A DNA stretch of 64,000 bases. It comes from Terriglobia bacterium. Its GTDB lineage: Bacteria > Acidobacteriota > Terriglobia > JAIQFV01. The notes under the pieces were generated by a model. That model ran no database searches. It saw only the letters and a list, made by a program, of their open reading frames with translations, and was not told the origin of the DNA. Both the position numbers and the translations under genes were made by a program. Shown in pieces: positions 27,425 through 37,783 of the stretch. Each line of letters starts with the position of its first letter. The stretch's first letter is position 1. Location of the stretch: positions 80,628-144,627 of the forward strand of contig JAQUPQ010000004.1 in assembly GCA_028716525.1 (NCBI GenBank), written 5' to 3'.

Positions 27425-29866
27425 TCAATGAGTCATCGAATCGTGCTGAGAACTCGGAGGTCCTTCTTCCTTAATGGGCGGCTCAAAGTCTTGCGGCATG
27501 TCCAATATGGCGTCGGCCGGATGATTCTTCGGAACCAACGGCTCCGCCAGGGCAATTTTCAGTACTTCATCCATGTTGTCGACGAAATACAGGTGGAACG
27601 CTTTCTGAATTTCCGGCGGGATGTCCGCCAAATCTCTTTCATTGTCCCTCGGCAAAATCACCGTGGTGATGCCGGCGCGATGAGCGGCCAGCACTTTCTC
27701 CTTCAATCCGCCGATCGGCAATACCTTTCCGCGCAACGTAATTTCACCGGTCATGGCCACATCGCGGCGCACGGGAATACCGGTCAGCACGGAAACCAGT
27801 GTGGTGGCCATGGTGATGCCGGCCGACGGGCCGTCTTTCGGAATGGACCCCTCGGGCACGTGAATGTGAATATCAAAATGCCGGTAAAAGTCTTTGGCAA
27901 TCCCGAAGGTCTCGGTGCGTGAACGGACATAACTCATGGCGGCCTGGGCCGATTCCTGCATGACGTCGCCCAGTTTTCCCGTCAGTGTAAGTTTGCCTTT
28001 GCCCTGCATCAACGTGGCTTCGGTGGAGAGGATTTCGCCTCCCACCTCCGTCCACGCCAATCCCATCGTCAGGCCCACTTCGTTCTTTTCCTCGGATTTC
28101 TGATTGCGGAATTTCCGCACCCCCAGAAAATTATTGAGATTCTCCGGGGTCACCACGACCTGGGCCTTCACTTCATCCTTGACGACTTTGCGGGCAACTT
28201 TTCGACAGACTGATCCAATTTCCCGCTCCAAGTTCCGGACTCCGGCTTCGCGGGTGTAATACTCGATAATGTCACGTAGCGCGCCATCATTGAACTCTAA
28301 TTGTTCGGGTTTCAGACCCGTATGACCCAACTGTTTGCGGACCAGAAATCGCTTGGCGATCTCCAGCTTCTCCGGCTCAGTGTACCCGGACAAGCGAATG
28401 ACCTCCATGCGGTCTTGCAACGGCTGTGGGATGGTGTGGATGACGTTGGCGGTGCAAATGAAAAAAACCTGGGAGAGATCGTATTCGACGTCGAGATAGT
28501 GGTCCACGAAGGAATGGTTCAACTCCGGATCCAGCACCTCCATGAGAGCCGCCGAGGGGTCCCCTCGGAAGTCCATGGACATCTTGTCGACTTCGTCGAG
28601 CAAAAACACGGGATTCTTCGTGCCGGCCTTCTTCATCATTTGGATAATCTGGCCGGGCAACGCGCCGATATAGGTGCGGCGATGTCCGCGAATCTCAGCC
28701 TCGTCGCGCACCCCGCCCAAGGACAGGCGCACAAACTTGCGGCCGGTCGCCCGCGCCACCGATTGTCCCAGCGAGGTCTTGCCCACTCCCGGCGCGCCTA
28801 CAAAACAGAGGATCGATCCGCGAGGGTTCTTGACCAATTGCCGCACCGCTAAAAACTCCACAATCCGTTCTTTGACCTTCTCCAGACCGTAATGGTCCTC
28901 GGCCAGCACCTTTTCAGCAATCTCGAGGTTGCGGATTTCCTTGGTACGACGCTTCCACGGCACGGCCAGCAGCCAATCCAGATAATTTCTGGAGACCGTA
29001 GACTCCGCCGACATGGGCGGCATCATTTCCAACTTCTTCAACTCCTCCAGGGCCTTCTTCAAGACCTCCTTGGGCATGCCGGAGGTTTCGATCTGTTTCT
29101 TGAGCTCATCGAGCTCGCTCTTCTCGTCCTTGCGGCCCAGTTCCTTCTGAATGGCCTTGATCTTTTCGTTGAGGTAATACTCTTTCTGAGCCCGCTCCAT
29201 CTGTTTCTTCACACGATTCTGAATGCTCCGATCCATGTGAAGTTTTTCAATTTCAATATCCAGAATTTCAATGATGCGGTTCAGACAATCGATGGGGGAG
29301 GCGATCTCCAGGAGCTGCTGTTTCTCCTCCACCGGGATCGACAAGTTGTCGGCGATGGTGTCGGCCAGTTTTTGAGGATCATCCACCTTCACGGCCGCGA
29401 TCATGGTCTCATAATTCAAGTTCTGGCTCAGCTTGACGTATTGTTCGAACAGCGAGCTGGCCTGCGTCATGATGCTTTCATAAGCCGAAGGATTGGCGAT
29501 TTTAAGGGTGGTTAACTGGGCCGTGGCCTGGTAATACCCTTCGTTGTTCTCCAGATGCAGGATACGGGCGCGTTCCAACCCTTCCATGAGGACACGCACG
29601 TTGCCGTCGGGAAGCCGCAGCGATTGAACGATATTGGAAACCGTTCCGACGGGGTAGATTTCTTCCCCTTTGGGGTCGTCCACGGTGGCATCGTGCTGAG
29701 TGGCCAGCAAAATGCGCTTATCCCGTCGCAAGGCTTCTTCCAGAGCCCGAACCGAGGGTTCTCGTCCCACCACAAACGGAATGAGCTTATGCGGGAATAT
29801 CACCACATCCCGGATGGGCATCATGGGAATCTTGAATGTGTCGTCCTTTTCTTTGCTCATAAACAT
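27425..29866 (-). CDS. lon: ATP-dependent protease Lon
   Basis: A cytoplasmic AAA+ serine protease (about 813 residues) that degrades misfolded and regulatory proteins. The N-terminal substrate domain starts [20 protein letters not shown]; Walker A is [11 protein letters not shown], Walker B is [10 protein letters not shown]. The protease domain has the catalytic Ser in [16 protein letters not shown] and the catalytic Lys in [15 protein letters not shown]. Possible starts are GTG 29881, ATG 29866 and ATG 29860; none has a strong SD, so 29866 is a compromise. It belongs to the tig-clpP-clpX-lon-engB-rho cluster. Confidence 0.96.
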   Translation of the reverse strand: MFMSKEKDDTFKIPMMPIRDVVIFPHKLIPFVVGREPSVRALEEALRRDKRILLATQHDATVDDPKGEEIYPVGTVSNIVQSLRLPDGNVRVLMEGLERARILHLENNEGYYQATAQLTTLKIANPSAYESIMTQASSLFEQYVKLSQNLNYETMIAAVKVDDPQKLADTIADNLSIPVEEKQQLLEIASPIDCLNRIIEILDIEIEKLHMDRSIQNRVKKQMERAQKEYYLNEKIKAIQKELGRKDEKSELDELKKQIETSGMPKEVLKKALEELKKLEMMPPMSAESTVSRNYLDWLLAVPWKRRTKEIRNLEIAEKVLAEDHYGLEKVKERIVEFLAVRQLVKNPRGSILCFVGAPGVGKTSLGQSVARATGRKFVRLSLGGVRDEAEIRGHRRTYIGALPGQIIQMMKKAGTKNPVFLLDEVDKMSMDFRGDPSAALMEVLDPELNHSFVDHYLDVEYDLSQVFFICTANVIHTIPQPLQDRMEVIRLSGYTEPEKLEIAKRFLVRKQLGHTGLKPEQLEFNDGALRDIIEYYTREAGVRNLEREIGSVCRKVARKVVKDEVKAQVVVTPENLNNFLGVRKFRNQKSEEKNEVGLTMGLAWTEVGGEILSTEATLMQGKGKLTLTGKLGDVMQESAQAAMSYVRSRTETFGIAKDFYRHFDIHIHVPEGSIPKDGPSAGITMATTLVSVLTGIPVRRDVAMTGEITLRGKVLPIGGLKEKVLAAHRAGITTVILPRDNERDLADIPPEIQKAFHLYFVDNMDEVLKIALAEPLVPKNHPADAILDMPQDFEPPIKEEGPPSSQHDSMTH

Positions 29867-29934
29867 AGGGCCGATTGCCACTCGCTTCTGTTTGAGATTT
29901 CCGGGCGGCGCGGGCCTCCAGCCCGCACGGTCGA

Positions 29935-31182
29935 TTAACCTGCTTTCTCGAGGAGGTCCAGAGAAATTTCTTTCGCCTCTACCATCTGCTGTGTGACGGA
30001 AAATTCCCGGACCTTTCGCTGTGACGGCACGTGGTACATCAAATCCAACATCAGGTCCTCAAGGATTACTCGCAATCCGCGAGCCCCCACTTTGCGGTCA
30101 AAAGCCTGGCGGGCGATGGTTTCAATGGCCTCAGGAACAAAATGCAGTTTCACGTTCTCATACTCGAACAGCTTCTGATATTGACGAATCAAGGCATTCC
30201 GCGGTTTCGTCAAGATTTCAACCAGGGCCGCCACATCCAGTCCGTGGAGTGTGCCCACCACCGGCAAGCGGCCGACAAATTCGGGTATGAATCCATATTT
30301 GATCAAATCTTCCGGCTGGACCTTTTCCAGTATGGCGGTGTTCCGCAGGTTCTCAGGGCTTTGGACTTGAGCATGGAAGCCCAGCGCCTTCTTTCCAAGC
30401 CGGCGTTCGACAATTTTCTCCAGGCCCACAAACGCGCCCCCGCAAATAAACAAAATGTTCGTCGTGTCGACCTGCGTAAATTCCTGGTGCGGATGTTTGC
30501 GCCCGCCCTGGGGCGGGACATTGGCCACCGTTCCTTCCAAAATCTTCAAGAGCGCCTGTTGAACGCCCTCGCCGGACACATCGCGTGTGATGGAGGGGTT
30601 CTCATCCTTGCGGCAAATCTTATCGACTTCGTCGATGTAAATAATTCCTTGCTGGGCCCGGCCGACGTCATAGTTGGCCGCCTGCAGCAGCTTGAGAATG
30701 ATGTTCTCAACGTCTTCGCCTACATAGCCGGCCTCGGTCAGCGTGGTGGCATCCACGATGGCAAAGGGGACATCCAGCATGCGGGCCAAGGTTTGTGCGA
30801 GAAGCGTTTTGCCCGTTCCGGTCGGCCCGATCAGCAGAATATTCGATTTAGTCAGCTCCACGTCGGACCGATACTTGGCCAATTCAATGCGTTTGTAGTG
30901 ATTGTAGACGGCCACGGCCAGCTTTTTTTTGGTTTTTTCCTGCCCGATGACGTACTCATCGAGGAAGGAATGAACCTCATTCGGCTTGAGGAGCTTCTTC
31001 TGGGCCAGGAGGGCCTGCTCGGCGCGATCGTCTTCCAAAATGCTGTTACAGACGGCAATGCATTCGTCGCAAATAAAAGCCCGGGGAAACTCATTGGGCG
31101 AAGAGATGAGTTTGCGCGCCTTATCCTGCGTTTTGAAGCAGAACGAGCATTTCAAAACGTCTTCACTATCACTACGTCGCAA
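29935..31182 (-). CDS. clpX: ATP-dependent Clp protease ATP-binding subunit ClpX
   Basis: The AAA+ unfoldase that feeds substrates to ClpP (415 residues). The N-terminal zinc-binding domain has CSFCFKTQ and ICDECIAVC, four cysteines in the usual spacing. Walker A is [17 protein letters not shown], Walker B is [11 protein letters not shown], and the IGF-loop region is near [10 protein letters not shown]. The start appears to be TTG 31182, which gives the family-like N-terminus [12 protein letters not shown]. It begins 27 bases after clpP. Confidence 0.96.
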   Translation of the reverse strand: MRRSDSEDVLKCSFCFKTQDKARKLISSPNEFPRAFICDECIAVCNSILEDDRAEQALLAQKKLLKPNEVHSFLDEYVIGQEKTKKKLAVAVYNHYKRIELAKYRSDVELTKSNILLIGPTGTGKTLLAQTLARMLDVPFAIVDATTLTEAGYVGEDVENIILKLLQAANYDVGRAQQGIIYIDEVDKICRKDENPSITRDVSGEGVQQALLKILEGTVANVPPQGGRKHPHQEFTQVDTTNILFICGGAFVGLEKIVERRLGKKALGFHAQVQSPENLRNTAILEKVQPEDLIKYGFIPEFVGRLPVVGTLHGLDVAALVEILTKPRNALIRQYQKLFEYENVKLHFVPEAIETIARQAFDRKVGARGLRVILEDLMLDLMYHVPSQRKVREFSVTQQMVEAKEISLDLLEKAG

Positions 31183-31209
31183 GCACCGACTCGCTTTCTT
31201 GGGTTTGGG

Positions 31210-31803
31210 TTATCGTTGGCTGATGACCTGATCAATTATACCATACTCTTTGGCCTGGTCGGCCGTCATGATGAAGTCGCGATCCACGTCGCGCTCAATC
31301 CGTTCCAACGGTTGGCCCGTGTGTTTCTCCAAAATCTGATTCGTCATTTCCCGCATCCTCAAAATTTCCTTGGCCTGTATATCGATGTCCGAAGCAAAAC
31401 CGGAGATGCCTCCGGCCGAAGGCTGATGAATCAGAATACGGGAGTTTGGCAAAGCAAAACGCTTGCCCTTCGCCCCGGCTGCCAACAATAGCGCCCCCAT
31501 GGAAGCCGCTTGCCCGAGACAGTAGGTGGTGATATCGGGTTTTATGAAATGCATCGTGTCGTAGATTGCCAGACCGGCCGTAATCACCCCGCCCGGACTG
31601 TTTATATAGATGGAAATATCCTTCTCCGGATCCTCCGATTCCAAAAATAATAGCTGCGCTATCACGAGGTTGGCGATGTTGTCATCGATGGGTGCTCCGA
31701 TGAATATAATATTGTCTTTGAGCAAGCGAGAATAGATGTCGTAAGCTCGTTCTCCGCGGCTCGTTTGCTCCACAACCATTGGAACTAACGTCATTGTTTC
31801 CAT
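31210..31803 (-). CDS. clpP: ATP-dependent Clp protease proteolytic subunit ClpP
   Basis: The barrel-forming serine peptidase (197 residues). The Ser nucleophile is at about 101 in [16 protein letters not shown], the His at about 126 in [10 protein letters not shown], and the Asp in [11 protein letters not shown] near 172-176. The N-terminus ([20 protein letters not shown]) is the canonical axial-loop segment. The short stretch METMTL before it is presumably a propeptide. It sits between tig and clpX, the common bacterial order. Confidence 0.97.
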   Translation of the reverse strand: METMTLVPMVVEQTSRGERAYDIYSRLLKDNIIFIGAPIDDNIANLVIAQLLFLESEDPEKDISIYINSPGGVITAGLAIYDTMHFIKPDITTYCLGQAASMGALLLAAGAKGKRFALPNSRILIHQPSAGGISGFASDIDIQAKEILRMREMTNQILEKHTGQPLERIERDVDRDFIMTADQAKEYGIIDQVISQR

Positions 31804-31857
31804 TGCGATGTCTTTGATTACGTCAAGTTAAGAGGTTAGATAGTAAGATGGGCCTTC

Positions 31858-33168
31858 TTATCTGTCCAGTTCAGCGGGGCCATTGATGATCTCGGCATTT
31901 TCGTATAGGAAGTTTAATGTTTTCTGATGCGTAAGCTGAGACCGGAGTTTATCGAGCGCCTCCTCCTTTGTCAAGTGCTGCTTGACTGCAGAAAAGGCTT
32001 GCTTGGTGCGTTCTGCGATCTTGCCGATTTCGACATCAATATCCTGGTCGCTCACCTCCAAATGTTCCTGTTGGGCAATCGACTCCAAAGCCAACATGCC
32101 CTTGACCTCGCGCGTGGCCGCCGTGCGATGTTCTTCACGGAGCCGCTCCCAGTCCACCGACAGCTGCTGAGGATTGACTCCCTGTTGATGCAGGGATCGA
32201 AGCATACCCTGCAAGCGGGTTTCAATTTGCGCCTCCACCAGGGCCCGAGGGACAGGAAAAGGATTGGCTTCCAAAACCTGATCGACCAGTTTTTCCGTGG
32301 TCTTTTCCCTGGCGCGCTGCTTCTTATTGGCTTCAAGGTCGGATTTGATTTTATTCTTCAAATCCGCGAGCGTATCAAATTCTCCCAGCGTCTTGGCCAA
32401 CTCATCGTTGATGTCGGGCAATGACTTTACTTTGATGGCTTCCACCTTGACATGATAAGCAACGGAGCGGCCGGCCAGCCGTTTATCCGCAAAATCGTCC
32501 GCATAGTCCACTGCAAATTGCGCTTCGTCTCCCACTGATTTTTGCAGCAAGTTCTCGGTAAATTCCTTGACCGTTCGCTCTCCGCCCAGTTCCACCACCA
32601 CATCTTTTCCTTGAAACGACTTTTCCGGCTTGCCTTCACTCTTCTTGGACGGGTAGGCGGTAAAGGTGACGGTGACAAAATCTCCCGTTTGTGAAGGCCG
32701 ATTTTCAGCCACCAGAAACTCTGCAGACTGCTCCCGCAAACCCTTCAGAGTGTTTTCGACTTCTTCGTCGCTGACTTTGACCGGCTCTTCTTCGGCCTTC
32801 AGTCCTTTGTAGCCGGCAATTTCAACTGTTGGAAGAATTTCAAACTGAGCCTTGAAGGTCAAAGGTTTGTTTTCTTCAAGCACCAGATCTTTGACTTCAG
32901 GTTGGGTGAGAATCTTGAGGTTGTTCTCCTTGGCAGCCGCCTCAATGGTCTTGGGAAGGAAATCTTTGAGCAACTCCGATCGAATTTCGTTTCGAAACCG
33001 TTGCTTGACCACGGTCACAGGAACATGTCCGGGTCGAAAGCCGGGTACATGGGCCAGCTTGGCAAAATCCTTGGCCAACTTCTCGGTTTCTGATTGCCAA
33101 TCCTCAGCCGGGACCTCGATATCGAGTTCCCGAGCGCAATCTTCCTTTTCAATCAATACGGATTTCAA
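31858..33168 (-). CDS. tig: Trigger factor
   Basis: A ribosome-associated chaperone and peptidyl-prolyl isomerase of 436 residues. The ribosome-binding loop is seen in HVPGFRPGHVPVTVVKQRF (family GFRxGxxP), followed by the PPIase-like domain (QTGDFVTVTFTAYPSKKS) and the long helical C-terminal domain. The frame is open further upstream, but that part overlaps the tRNA gene. TTG 33168 is chosen because AAGGA lies five bases upstream. It begins 54 bases after the tRNA 3' end. Confidence 0.95.
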   Translation of the reverse strand: MKSVLIEKEDCARELDIEVPAEDWQSETEKLAKDFAKLAHVPGFRPGHVPVTVVKQRFRNEIRSELLKDFLPKTIEAAAKENNLKILTQPEVKDLVLEENKPLTFKAQFEILPTVEIAGYKGLKAEEEPVKVSDEEVENTLKGLREQSAEFLVAENRPSQTGDFVTVTFTAYPSKKSEGKPEKSFQGKDVVVELGGERTVKEFTENLLQKSVGDEAQFAVDYADDFADKRLAGRSVAYHVKVEAIKVKSLPDINDELAKTLGEFDTLADLKNKIKSDLEANKKQRAREKTTEKLVDQVLEANPFPVPRALVEAQIETRLQGMLRSLHQQGVNPQQLSVDWERLREEHRTAATREVKGMLALESIAQQEHLEVSDQDIDVEIGKIAERTKQAFSAVKQHLTKEEALDKLRSQLTHQKTLNFLYENAEIINGPAELDR

Positions 33169-33222
33169 ATGGGTCCTTTTGATCTGGGATTTTGAGACAC
33201 GCGATCGTCTTAAACCGTATTC

Positions 33223-33308
33223 TGGTGGGCAAGGAGGGAGTTGAACCCTCACTCCACTGAGGAACGGGATCCTAAGTCCCGCGCGTCTGCCAATTCCGCC
33301 ACTTGCCC
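33223..33308 (-). tRNA. tRNA-Leu (UAG)
   Basis: Read on the minus strand, GGGCAAG at the 5' end pairs with CTTGCCC near the 3' end, followed by the discriminator A and an encoded CCA. The anticodon arm is CGGGA-CTTAGGA-TCCCG, so the anticodon is TAG (reads CUA). A long variable arm, typical of class II tRNAs, precedes GAGGG-TTCAACT-CCCTC, the T arm. The total is 86 bases, normal for leucine. Confidence 0.97.
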
Positions 33309-33579
33309 TCGTTTCGCATCTTCACCGGCCCATGCCGGTTTTAGAATACGACAGTCTGTTGATCCGCAATCTTTCTGCGCGTGTCCCAAAAAGACCCACA
33401 CCCGGATAGCAGGAGACTCGATTTCGAATTGTGGCGTCGGACTTTTCGAAAGGCCCTAGGAAGAAGCTTCCTACAGAGCCCCGAGGGATCCTTCAGAGAT
33501 GCGATTAAACCTCAGGAGCGCATTATTTTCAAGAGGAAAAGTGAAGGGGGTGTCGTCGAACTCTTGTATTCGCAAGCCA

Positions 33580-33840
33580 TTAGGAACGCATGGGGAAAAT
33601 CCCGCCCGACGTTCCTTCAGCCATCTGCGACGGTGAAATCTCGAATTCCTCGATTTCAGAGACGGAGACCCATGGACACTTTTGAAGATGCACCCGAGAT
33701 TTGGGATGATGTCTTCGCAGAGCCCCCATCTTCTGGAGCGCGGCATGGCGCTTCAGGTAACGGTATTTCGCGGCCAAATAAATCTCACCTTTGGAGTTGT
33801 AGCACTTCAAATCGACTTCATAATAGTAATGACTCGACAT
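33580..33840 (-). CDS. Small hypothetical protein
   Basis: An 86-residue ORF with AAGGA five bases before its ATG. The N-terminus (SSHYYYEVDLKCYNSKGEIY) has alternating aromatic and polar residues, as in a beta hairpin; the rest is basic and then acidic. It lies 76 bases downstream of the REC-PilZ gene on the same strand. No family is recognised. The good SD favours a real gene, while overlapping plus-strand ORFs have no SD. Confidence 0.45.
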   Translation of the reverse strand: MSSHYYYEVDLKCYNSKGEIYLAAKYRYLKRHAALQKMGALRRHHPKSRVHLQKCPWVSVSEIEEFEISPSQMAEGTSGGIFPMRS

Positions 33841-33916
33841 AAGAATCCTTATCCTTGCCTCAATACGCCTAGCTTCGAGTATTCCGAGAGAGAAAGCCTT
33901 CGATTTCTCCGCTCCT

Positions 33917-34606
33917 TCAGGAACTGATTACCAATTGCGGCGATGTCCGAAGAAATTCCAATCCATGACGGTAGGGCCCCAATCCGCCCTCTCCTTCATT
34001 CCAGACCACGCGTGCTTCGGTGGCATCCGGCTGTATCCCACCGTAGGGATCGAAGCTCTGGCGGATCAATATCAGGTCTCCCACAGGGATTTTAAACGGT
34101 AACGGCACCAGCGCGCCGAACCGGCTGACATCTTCGGTGTCGGATCGCACTTCGAATTTCTCGCCATAGGAATATCCTCGGATGAGAACATGAATTTTCA
34201 TACGGACGCGCTGGGCCCGACGGCGTTCCACCGGCGCCAATGCCAGCGTGCGCTCTACTGTCTTTCGAATCTCATCAATCGTGAACGGCTTTTCGACGAA
34301 TTCAAAGGCCCCCAATTCCTGCACTAAGGGCCAAACGTCTCTTCGCGGTTTGGCGCTCATCATCACGATGGGAATCAAGCGCGTGGGCTTGATGGATTTC
34401 AAAATTTCACACAGCATAAAGCCGCCCATCTGCGGCAACATGACATCCAGAAAAATGCAGTTGGGTTGCTCCAGCACAGCCCGACGGATGGCCTCTTCAC
34501 CCGAACGCGCTGTCAACACCTGGTAGTTTTCACTCAGAGTTTCATCCAATAGAGCTCGAATGGGCTCTTCGTCGTCAACAACCAAGATCTTCTTCTGGGT
34601 CATCAT
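33917..34606 (-). CDS. Response regulator with PilZ output domain
   Basis: About 229 residues. The receiver domain has KILVVDDEEPIRALL, the phospho-acceptor Asp at about 54 in CIFLDVMLPQMGG, and Lys106 in FVEKPF. The second half carries a PilZ-type c-di-GMP-binding pattern: RRAQR (about 129-133), then DVSRFGAL (about 159-166), with the expected spacing. A two-component input could therefore be merged with c-di-GMP binding. No kinase is adjacent. The ATG at 34606 is preceded by AAGGAGG, which decides the start; the frame continues upstream without an SD. Confidence 0.85.
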   Translation of the reverse strand: MMTQKKILVVDDEEPIRALLDETLSENYQVLTARSGEEAIRRAVLEQPNCIFLDVMLPQMGGFMLCEILKSIKPTRLIPIVMMSAKPRRDVWPLVQELGAFEFVEKPFTIDEIRKTVERTLALAPVERRRAQRVRMKIHVLIRGYSYGEKFEVRSDTEDVSRFGALVPLPFKIPVGDLILIRQSFDPYGGIQPDATEARVVWNEGEGGLGPYRHGLEFLRTSPQLVISS

Positions 34607-34917
34607 ATCTCCTCCTTCGAAGAAGAGGGGTAACCTCGGAGGCCGGCAGATCGAAACGTTCCGATGAACCCAAGGGATCGATCTCGCCTCCATAGGCAGC
34701 TATTCTACGGGGTCTAAATCTTTAATGGAGTGATTGTTGTCACACTTAGGTGAGATTGATCTCATGGATCTCATCTGAAAAGACCGCTCTAACATACCGA
34801 AAAGAGGAGGGTTATTGATTCAAGAACGGGGTCGTGATGTAGCCCGGGTGATGGGAAATACAATTCCAAGCGTGTCACCGGATGGTGTTGAGGATGGATC
34901 GGGGATTGCACTTCCTT
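34607..34917. other. Intergenic region between the REC-PilZ gene and gcvPB
   Basis: A gap of 311 bases. It contains an inverted and direct repeat cluster at 34751-34775 and the SD of the response regulator. No small ORF is supported, and no terminator with a T-run was seen for either neighbour. Confidence 0.3.
34751..34775. promoter_or_regulatory. Candidate operator upstream of the REC-PilZ gene
   Basis: TGAGAT-TG-ATCTCA (34751-34764) is a perfect six-base inverted repeat with a two-base centre. It overlaps a near-perfect tandem repeat GATCTCATG/GATCTCATC (34758-34775). It lies about 145-170 bases upstream of the response regulator start. Confidence 0.3.
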
Positions 34918-36417
34918 TTATTTGGAATCGGGTTTCCACCTCAAAATCGGATGGCGGGCTGCGCCCACTTCATCGAGGCGGCGGACTCGGGTGTGATGGG
35001 GCGCTCCTTTTACGAGTTCAGGATTCTGTTCGCATTCCTCGGCGATCGACTGCATGGCGTGAACGAATTCATCTAGCTCGTCCAGCGATTCCGATTCCGT
35101 GGGTTCAATCATCAGCGCCCCATGAACAATGAGAGGAAAATATACAGTGGGCGGATGAAATCCGTAGTCAATCAGCCGCTTGGCGATATCCATCGTGCTG
35201 ACCCCGAACTTGCTTTGGAGTTTGTCTGAGAAAACCACCTCATGCAACGAAGGCGAGGAATAGGGGAGATCGTAGACTCCTTGGAGCTTTGATCGAATGT
35301 AATTGGCGTTGAGGACGGCGTCTTCGGTGGTTTGCCGCAAGCCGTCGGGACCGTTGGCCAGTGTGTAAGCCAAGGCGCGGACATGCATTCCGAAATTGCC
35401 GTAGAAAGACCGGACACGGCCGACAGATTGCGGTCGGTTGAAATTATAGAGGAGCAATCCCTCCTCATTCTTCTCAAGCACCGGCGTGGGCAAGAAAGGT
35501 TCGAGAGGCGTTTTGACGGCCACAGGTCCGGACCCCGGCCCGCCCCCGCCGTGCGGTGTAGAAAAGGTTTTATGAAGATTCAAGTGCATGACGTCGACGC
35601 CCATGTTGCCGGGCTTTGTGATCCCGACCAGGGCATTCATGTTGGCGCCGTCCATGTAAACCAATCCGCCCCGGGAATGCACAATTTCGATGATCTCTAC
35701 GAGGTCGCTCTCATAAACTCCCAAGGTGTTGGGATTGGTTAGCATGAGGGCGGCAACGTCATCGGTCATGGCGGTTCGCAACACGGCGGGATCAATGCAG
35801 CCACGCTCCCCTGATTTCAAATTCTTAACTTGATACCCGGCAATGGCGGCGCTGGAGGGATTCGTGCCGTGCGCCGAGTCGGGAATCAAAATGTAGGTGC
35901 GCGGGTTTCCTTTTGATTCCAGGAAAGCGCGTATCATCAAAATGCCGGTCAGCTCGCCTTGCGCTCCTGCGGCCGGCTGCAGACTCACCGCATCCATGCC
36001 GGTGATTTCCTTCAAACACTCCATCAAGAGATGCTGGATCTTCAGGTTTCCCTGGACCAACGAATAGGGAAGATAGGGATGTGAATGAGCCAGCCCCGGG
36101 ATACGCGCCACATTTTCGTTGATCTTGGGATTGTATTTCATGGTGCAGGAACCGAGCGGATACAAGCCCAGATCGATGGCATAGTTCCAGGTCGACAGGC
36201 GCGTAAAATGACGCACGACGTCGACTTCTGTGACCTCGGGAAAGTCTTCAATGGTTTCGCGCAGCAACTTCCTGTCCAGCAACTGCTCCGGCGACACCCG
36301 GGGAACATCACAATCCGGGAGAGCCACTCCCCATTTTCCCGCCGCGCTGCGCTCGAAAAGGAGGCCTTCATCCTGACTGACATGGGTAGAAGCTTTGGTT
36401 ATTTTTTCAGAGGCCAT
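34918..36417 (-). CDS. gcvPB: Glycine dehydrogenase (decarboxylating) subunit 2
   Basis: The PLP-binding half of the two-subunit P protein of the glycine cleavage system (499 residues). The PLP Lys lies in LNLHKTFSTPHGGGGPG, preceded by the glycine-rich QPAAGAQGELTGILMIRA and SAHGTNPSSAAIAGY. Start ATG 36417 (ASEKITKAS) is the first sensible Met; a longer frame overlaps gcvPA. It is ten bases after gcvPA and is the last gene of the gcv cluster. The product works with subunit 1 to decarboxylate glycine and pass the aminomethyl group to GcvH. Confidence 0.96.
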   Translation of the reverse strand: MASEKITKASTHVSQDEGLLFERSAAGKWGVALPDCDVPRVSPEQLLDRKLLRETIEDFPEVTEVDVVRHFTRLSTWNYAIDLGLYPLGSCTMKYNPKINENVARIPGLAHSHPYLPYSLVQGNLKIQHLLMECLKEITGMDAVSLQPAAGAQGELTGILMIRAFLESKGNPRTYILIPDSAHGTNPSSAAIAGYQVKNLKSGERGCIDPAVLRTAMTDDVAALMLTNPNTLGVYESDLVEIIEIVHSRGGLVYMDGANMNALVGITKPGNMGVDVMHLNLHKTFSTPHGGGGPGSGPVAVKTPLEPFLPTPVLEKNEEGLLLYNFNRPQSVGRVRSFYGNFGMHVRALAYTLANGPDGLRQTTEDAVLNANYIRSKLQGVYDLPYSSPSLHEVVFSDKLQSKFGVSTMDIAKRLIDYGFHPPTVYFPLIVHGALMIEPTESESLDELDEFVHAMQSIAEECEQNPELVKGAPHHTRVRRLDEVGAARHPILRWKPDSK

Positions 36418-36427
36418 GAATCGCCCG

Positions 36428-37783
36428 TCATCCAATCTTATAAAGATCAACCAACTGATCGATCGCTTCCTTCGGCGTCTGTTCTGTGACGCACAACAGT
36501 TCATCGTTCTTCATTTTTCGGGAAAACCACTTCAAAGGCACGCCGCCGATCAGTTTGTGCTTCCACAACTTCTTGTCGCTGAACTTCCGCCTTCCTTTGT
36601 TGCGAACGACAAATTCATTGAATCGCGGCCCGGGATACAGAAGTTCCACTGTCTCCACCGTTTTGAACCGCTCCACGGCGTAATTCAGTTTCGAAAGATT
36701 CTGCAGTGCCACTTCACGCAGGCCCTGTTTTCCCAGGAGAGACATGTAAATCGTCGCCATCAAGGCGCACAGCGATTGGTTGGTGCAAATATTGGAAGTG
36801 GCTTTTTCGCGGCGAATATGTTGTTCCCGCGTTGAAAGCGTGAGCACGAAGCCGCGCCGGCCCGATTGATCGCGAGTTTGCCCCACCAGACGGCCTGGCA
36901 TTTGTCGGACATTCCGATCGCGAGTGGCAATGAATCCCAAAACAGGACCGCCATAGCCGGGGGGAATTCCCAAAGACTGACCCTCGCCGGCCACGATGTC
37001 GGCGACCGGATTGCCCTCTGCGCCGGGTTGTCCCGGAGGCCGCAGGAGCCCCATTGAAATCGCCTCCGCGACTGTCACAATAAGCAATGCTCCCTTTTGA
37101 TGCACGGCCTCGGCAATCTCTTCCAAGGATTCGACATTTCCGAAGAAATTGGGAGATTGAACGACCACCGCGGCGACCTTTTCGTTCAGCTTTTTGTTGA
37201 GATCACCCGGGTCCAATTGACCGCTGGCGGCGAAGGCGACGGTGCGGGTCTTGAAGCGGAGATGTCGCGTGTAGGTCGCAAGCGTGTCGCGGTATTCCGG
37301 ATGGACCGTTTCCGCCAGCAGGAATTGATCACGTCCCGTGAGGCGTTGCGCCATCAAGCAGCTTTCGGTCATGGCGGTGGCGCCATCATACATGGAGGCA
37401 TTGGCCACCTCCATCCCCGTCAGCTGACACATCAACGTTTGAAATTCAAAGATGGCTTGGAGCGTTCCCTGGCTGATCTCGGGTTGGTAAGGCGTATAGG
37501 CCGTATAAAACTCCGCCCGCGAAATCAGATGATCGATGACCAGGGGAATGAAGTGGCGATAAATTCCGGCGCCCAGGAACGACGTGAAATCCGTGGCATT
37601 CTCACGAGCGCAGGCTTCGAAGTAACCCAAAAGGGCTGTTTCTGAGAAAGCGGGAGGCAGATTTAAGGGTTGTTTCAGTCGAACGGCGTCCGGCAGGCTG
37701 GAAAAAAGCTGATCGACGGAGGCCACACCCATGGCCCGCAGCATCTCGGCCCGCTGGGAGTCGGATTTGGGAAGATAGCGCAT
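36428..37783 (-). CDS. gcvPA: Glycine dehydrogenase (decarboxylating) subunit 1
   Basis: The 451-residue partner of GcvPB. The N-terminus MRYLPKSDSQRAEMLRAMG and the blocks ENATDFTSFLGAGIYRHF and AYTPYQPEISQGTLQAIFE are family signatures, as is ANASMYDGATAMTES. It lacks the PLP lysine, as expected for this subunit. Its ATG overlaps the stop codon of gcvH by one base (TAATG), pointing to translational coupling. Confidence 0.96.
   Translation of the reverse strand: MRYLPKSDSQRAEMLRAMGVASVDQLFSSLPDAVRLKQPLNLPPAFSETALLGYFEACARENATDFTSFLGAGIYRHFIPLVIDHLISRAEFYTAYTPYQPEISQGTLQAIFEFQTLMCQLTGMEVANASMYDGATAMTESCLMAQRLTGRDQFLLAETVHPEYRDTLATYTRHLRFKTRTVAFAASGQLDPGDLNKKLNEKVAAVVVQSPNFFGNVESLEEIAEAVHQKGALLIVTVAEAISMGLLRPPGQPGAEGNPVADIVAGEGQSLGIPPGYGGPVLGFIATRDRNVRQMPGRLVGQTRDQSGRRGFVLTLSTREQHIRREKATSNICTNQSLCALMATIYMSLLGKQGLREVALQNLSKLNYAVERFKTVETVELLYPGPRFNEFVVRNKGRRKFSDKKLWKHKLIGGVPLKWFSRKMKNDELLCVTEQTPKEAIDQLVDLYKIG

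Noticed and set aside
30031..31491. 486-residue plus-strand ORF opposite clpX and clpP
   Set aside because: It lies entirely antisense to two well-conserved genes, has no recognisable domain and is explained by third-position GC bias.
33169..33252. N-terminal extension of trigger factor
   Set aside because: It would be translated from the tRNA-Leu 3' part; TTG 33168 has its own SD.
33381..33842. 153-residue plus-strand ORF between tRNA-Leu and the REC-PilZ gene
   Set aside because: No SD before its GTG start, low-complexity composition, and it overlaps a minus-strand ORF that has a good SD.
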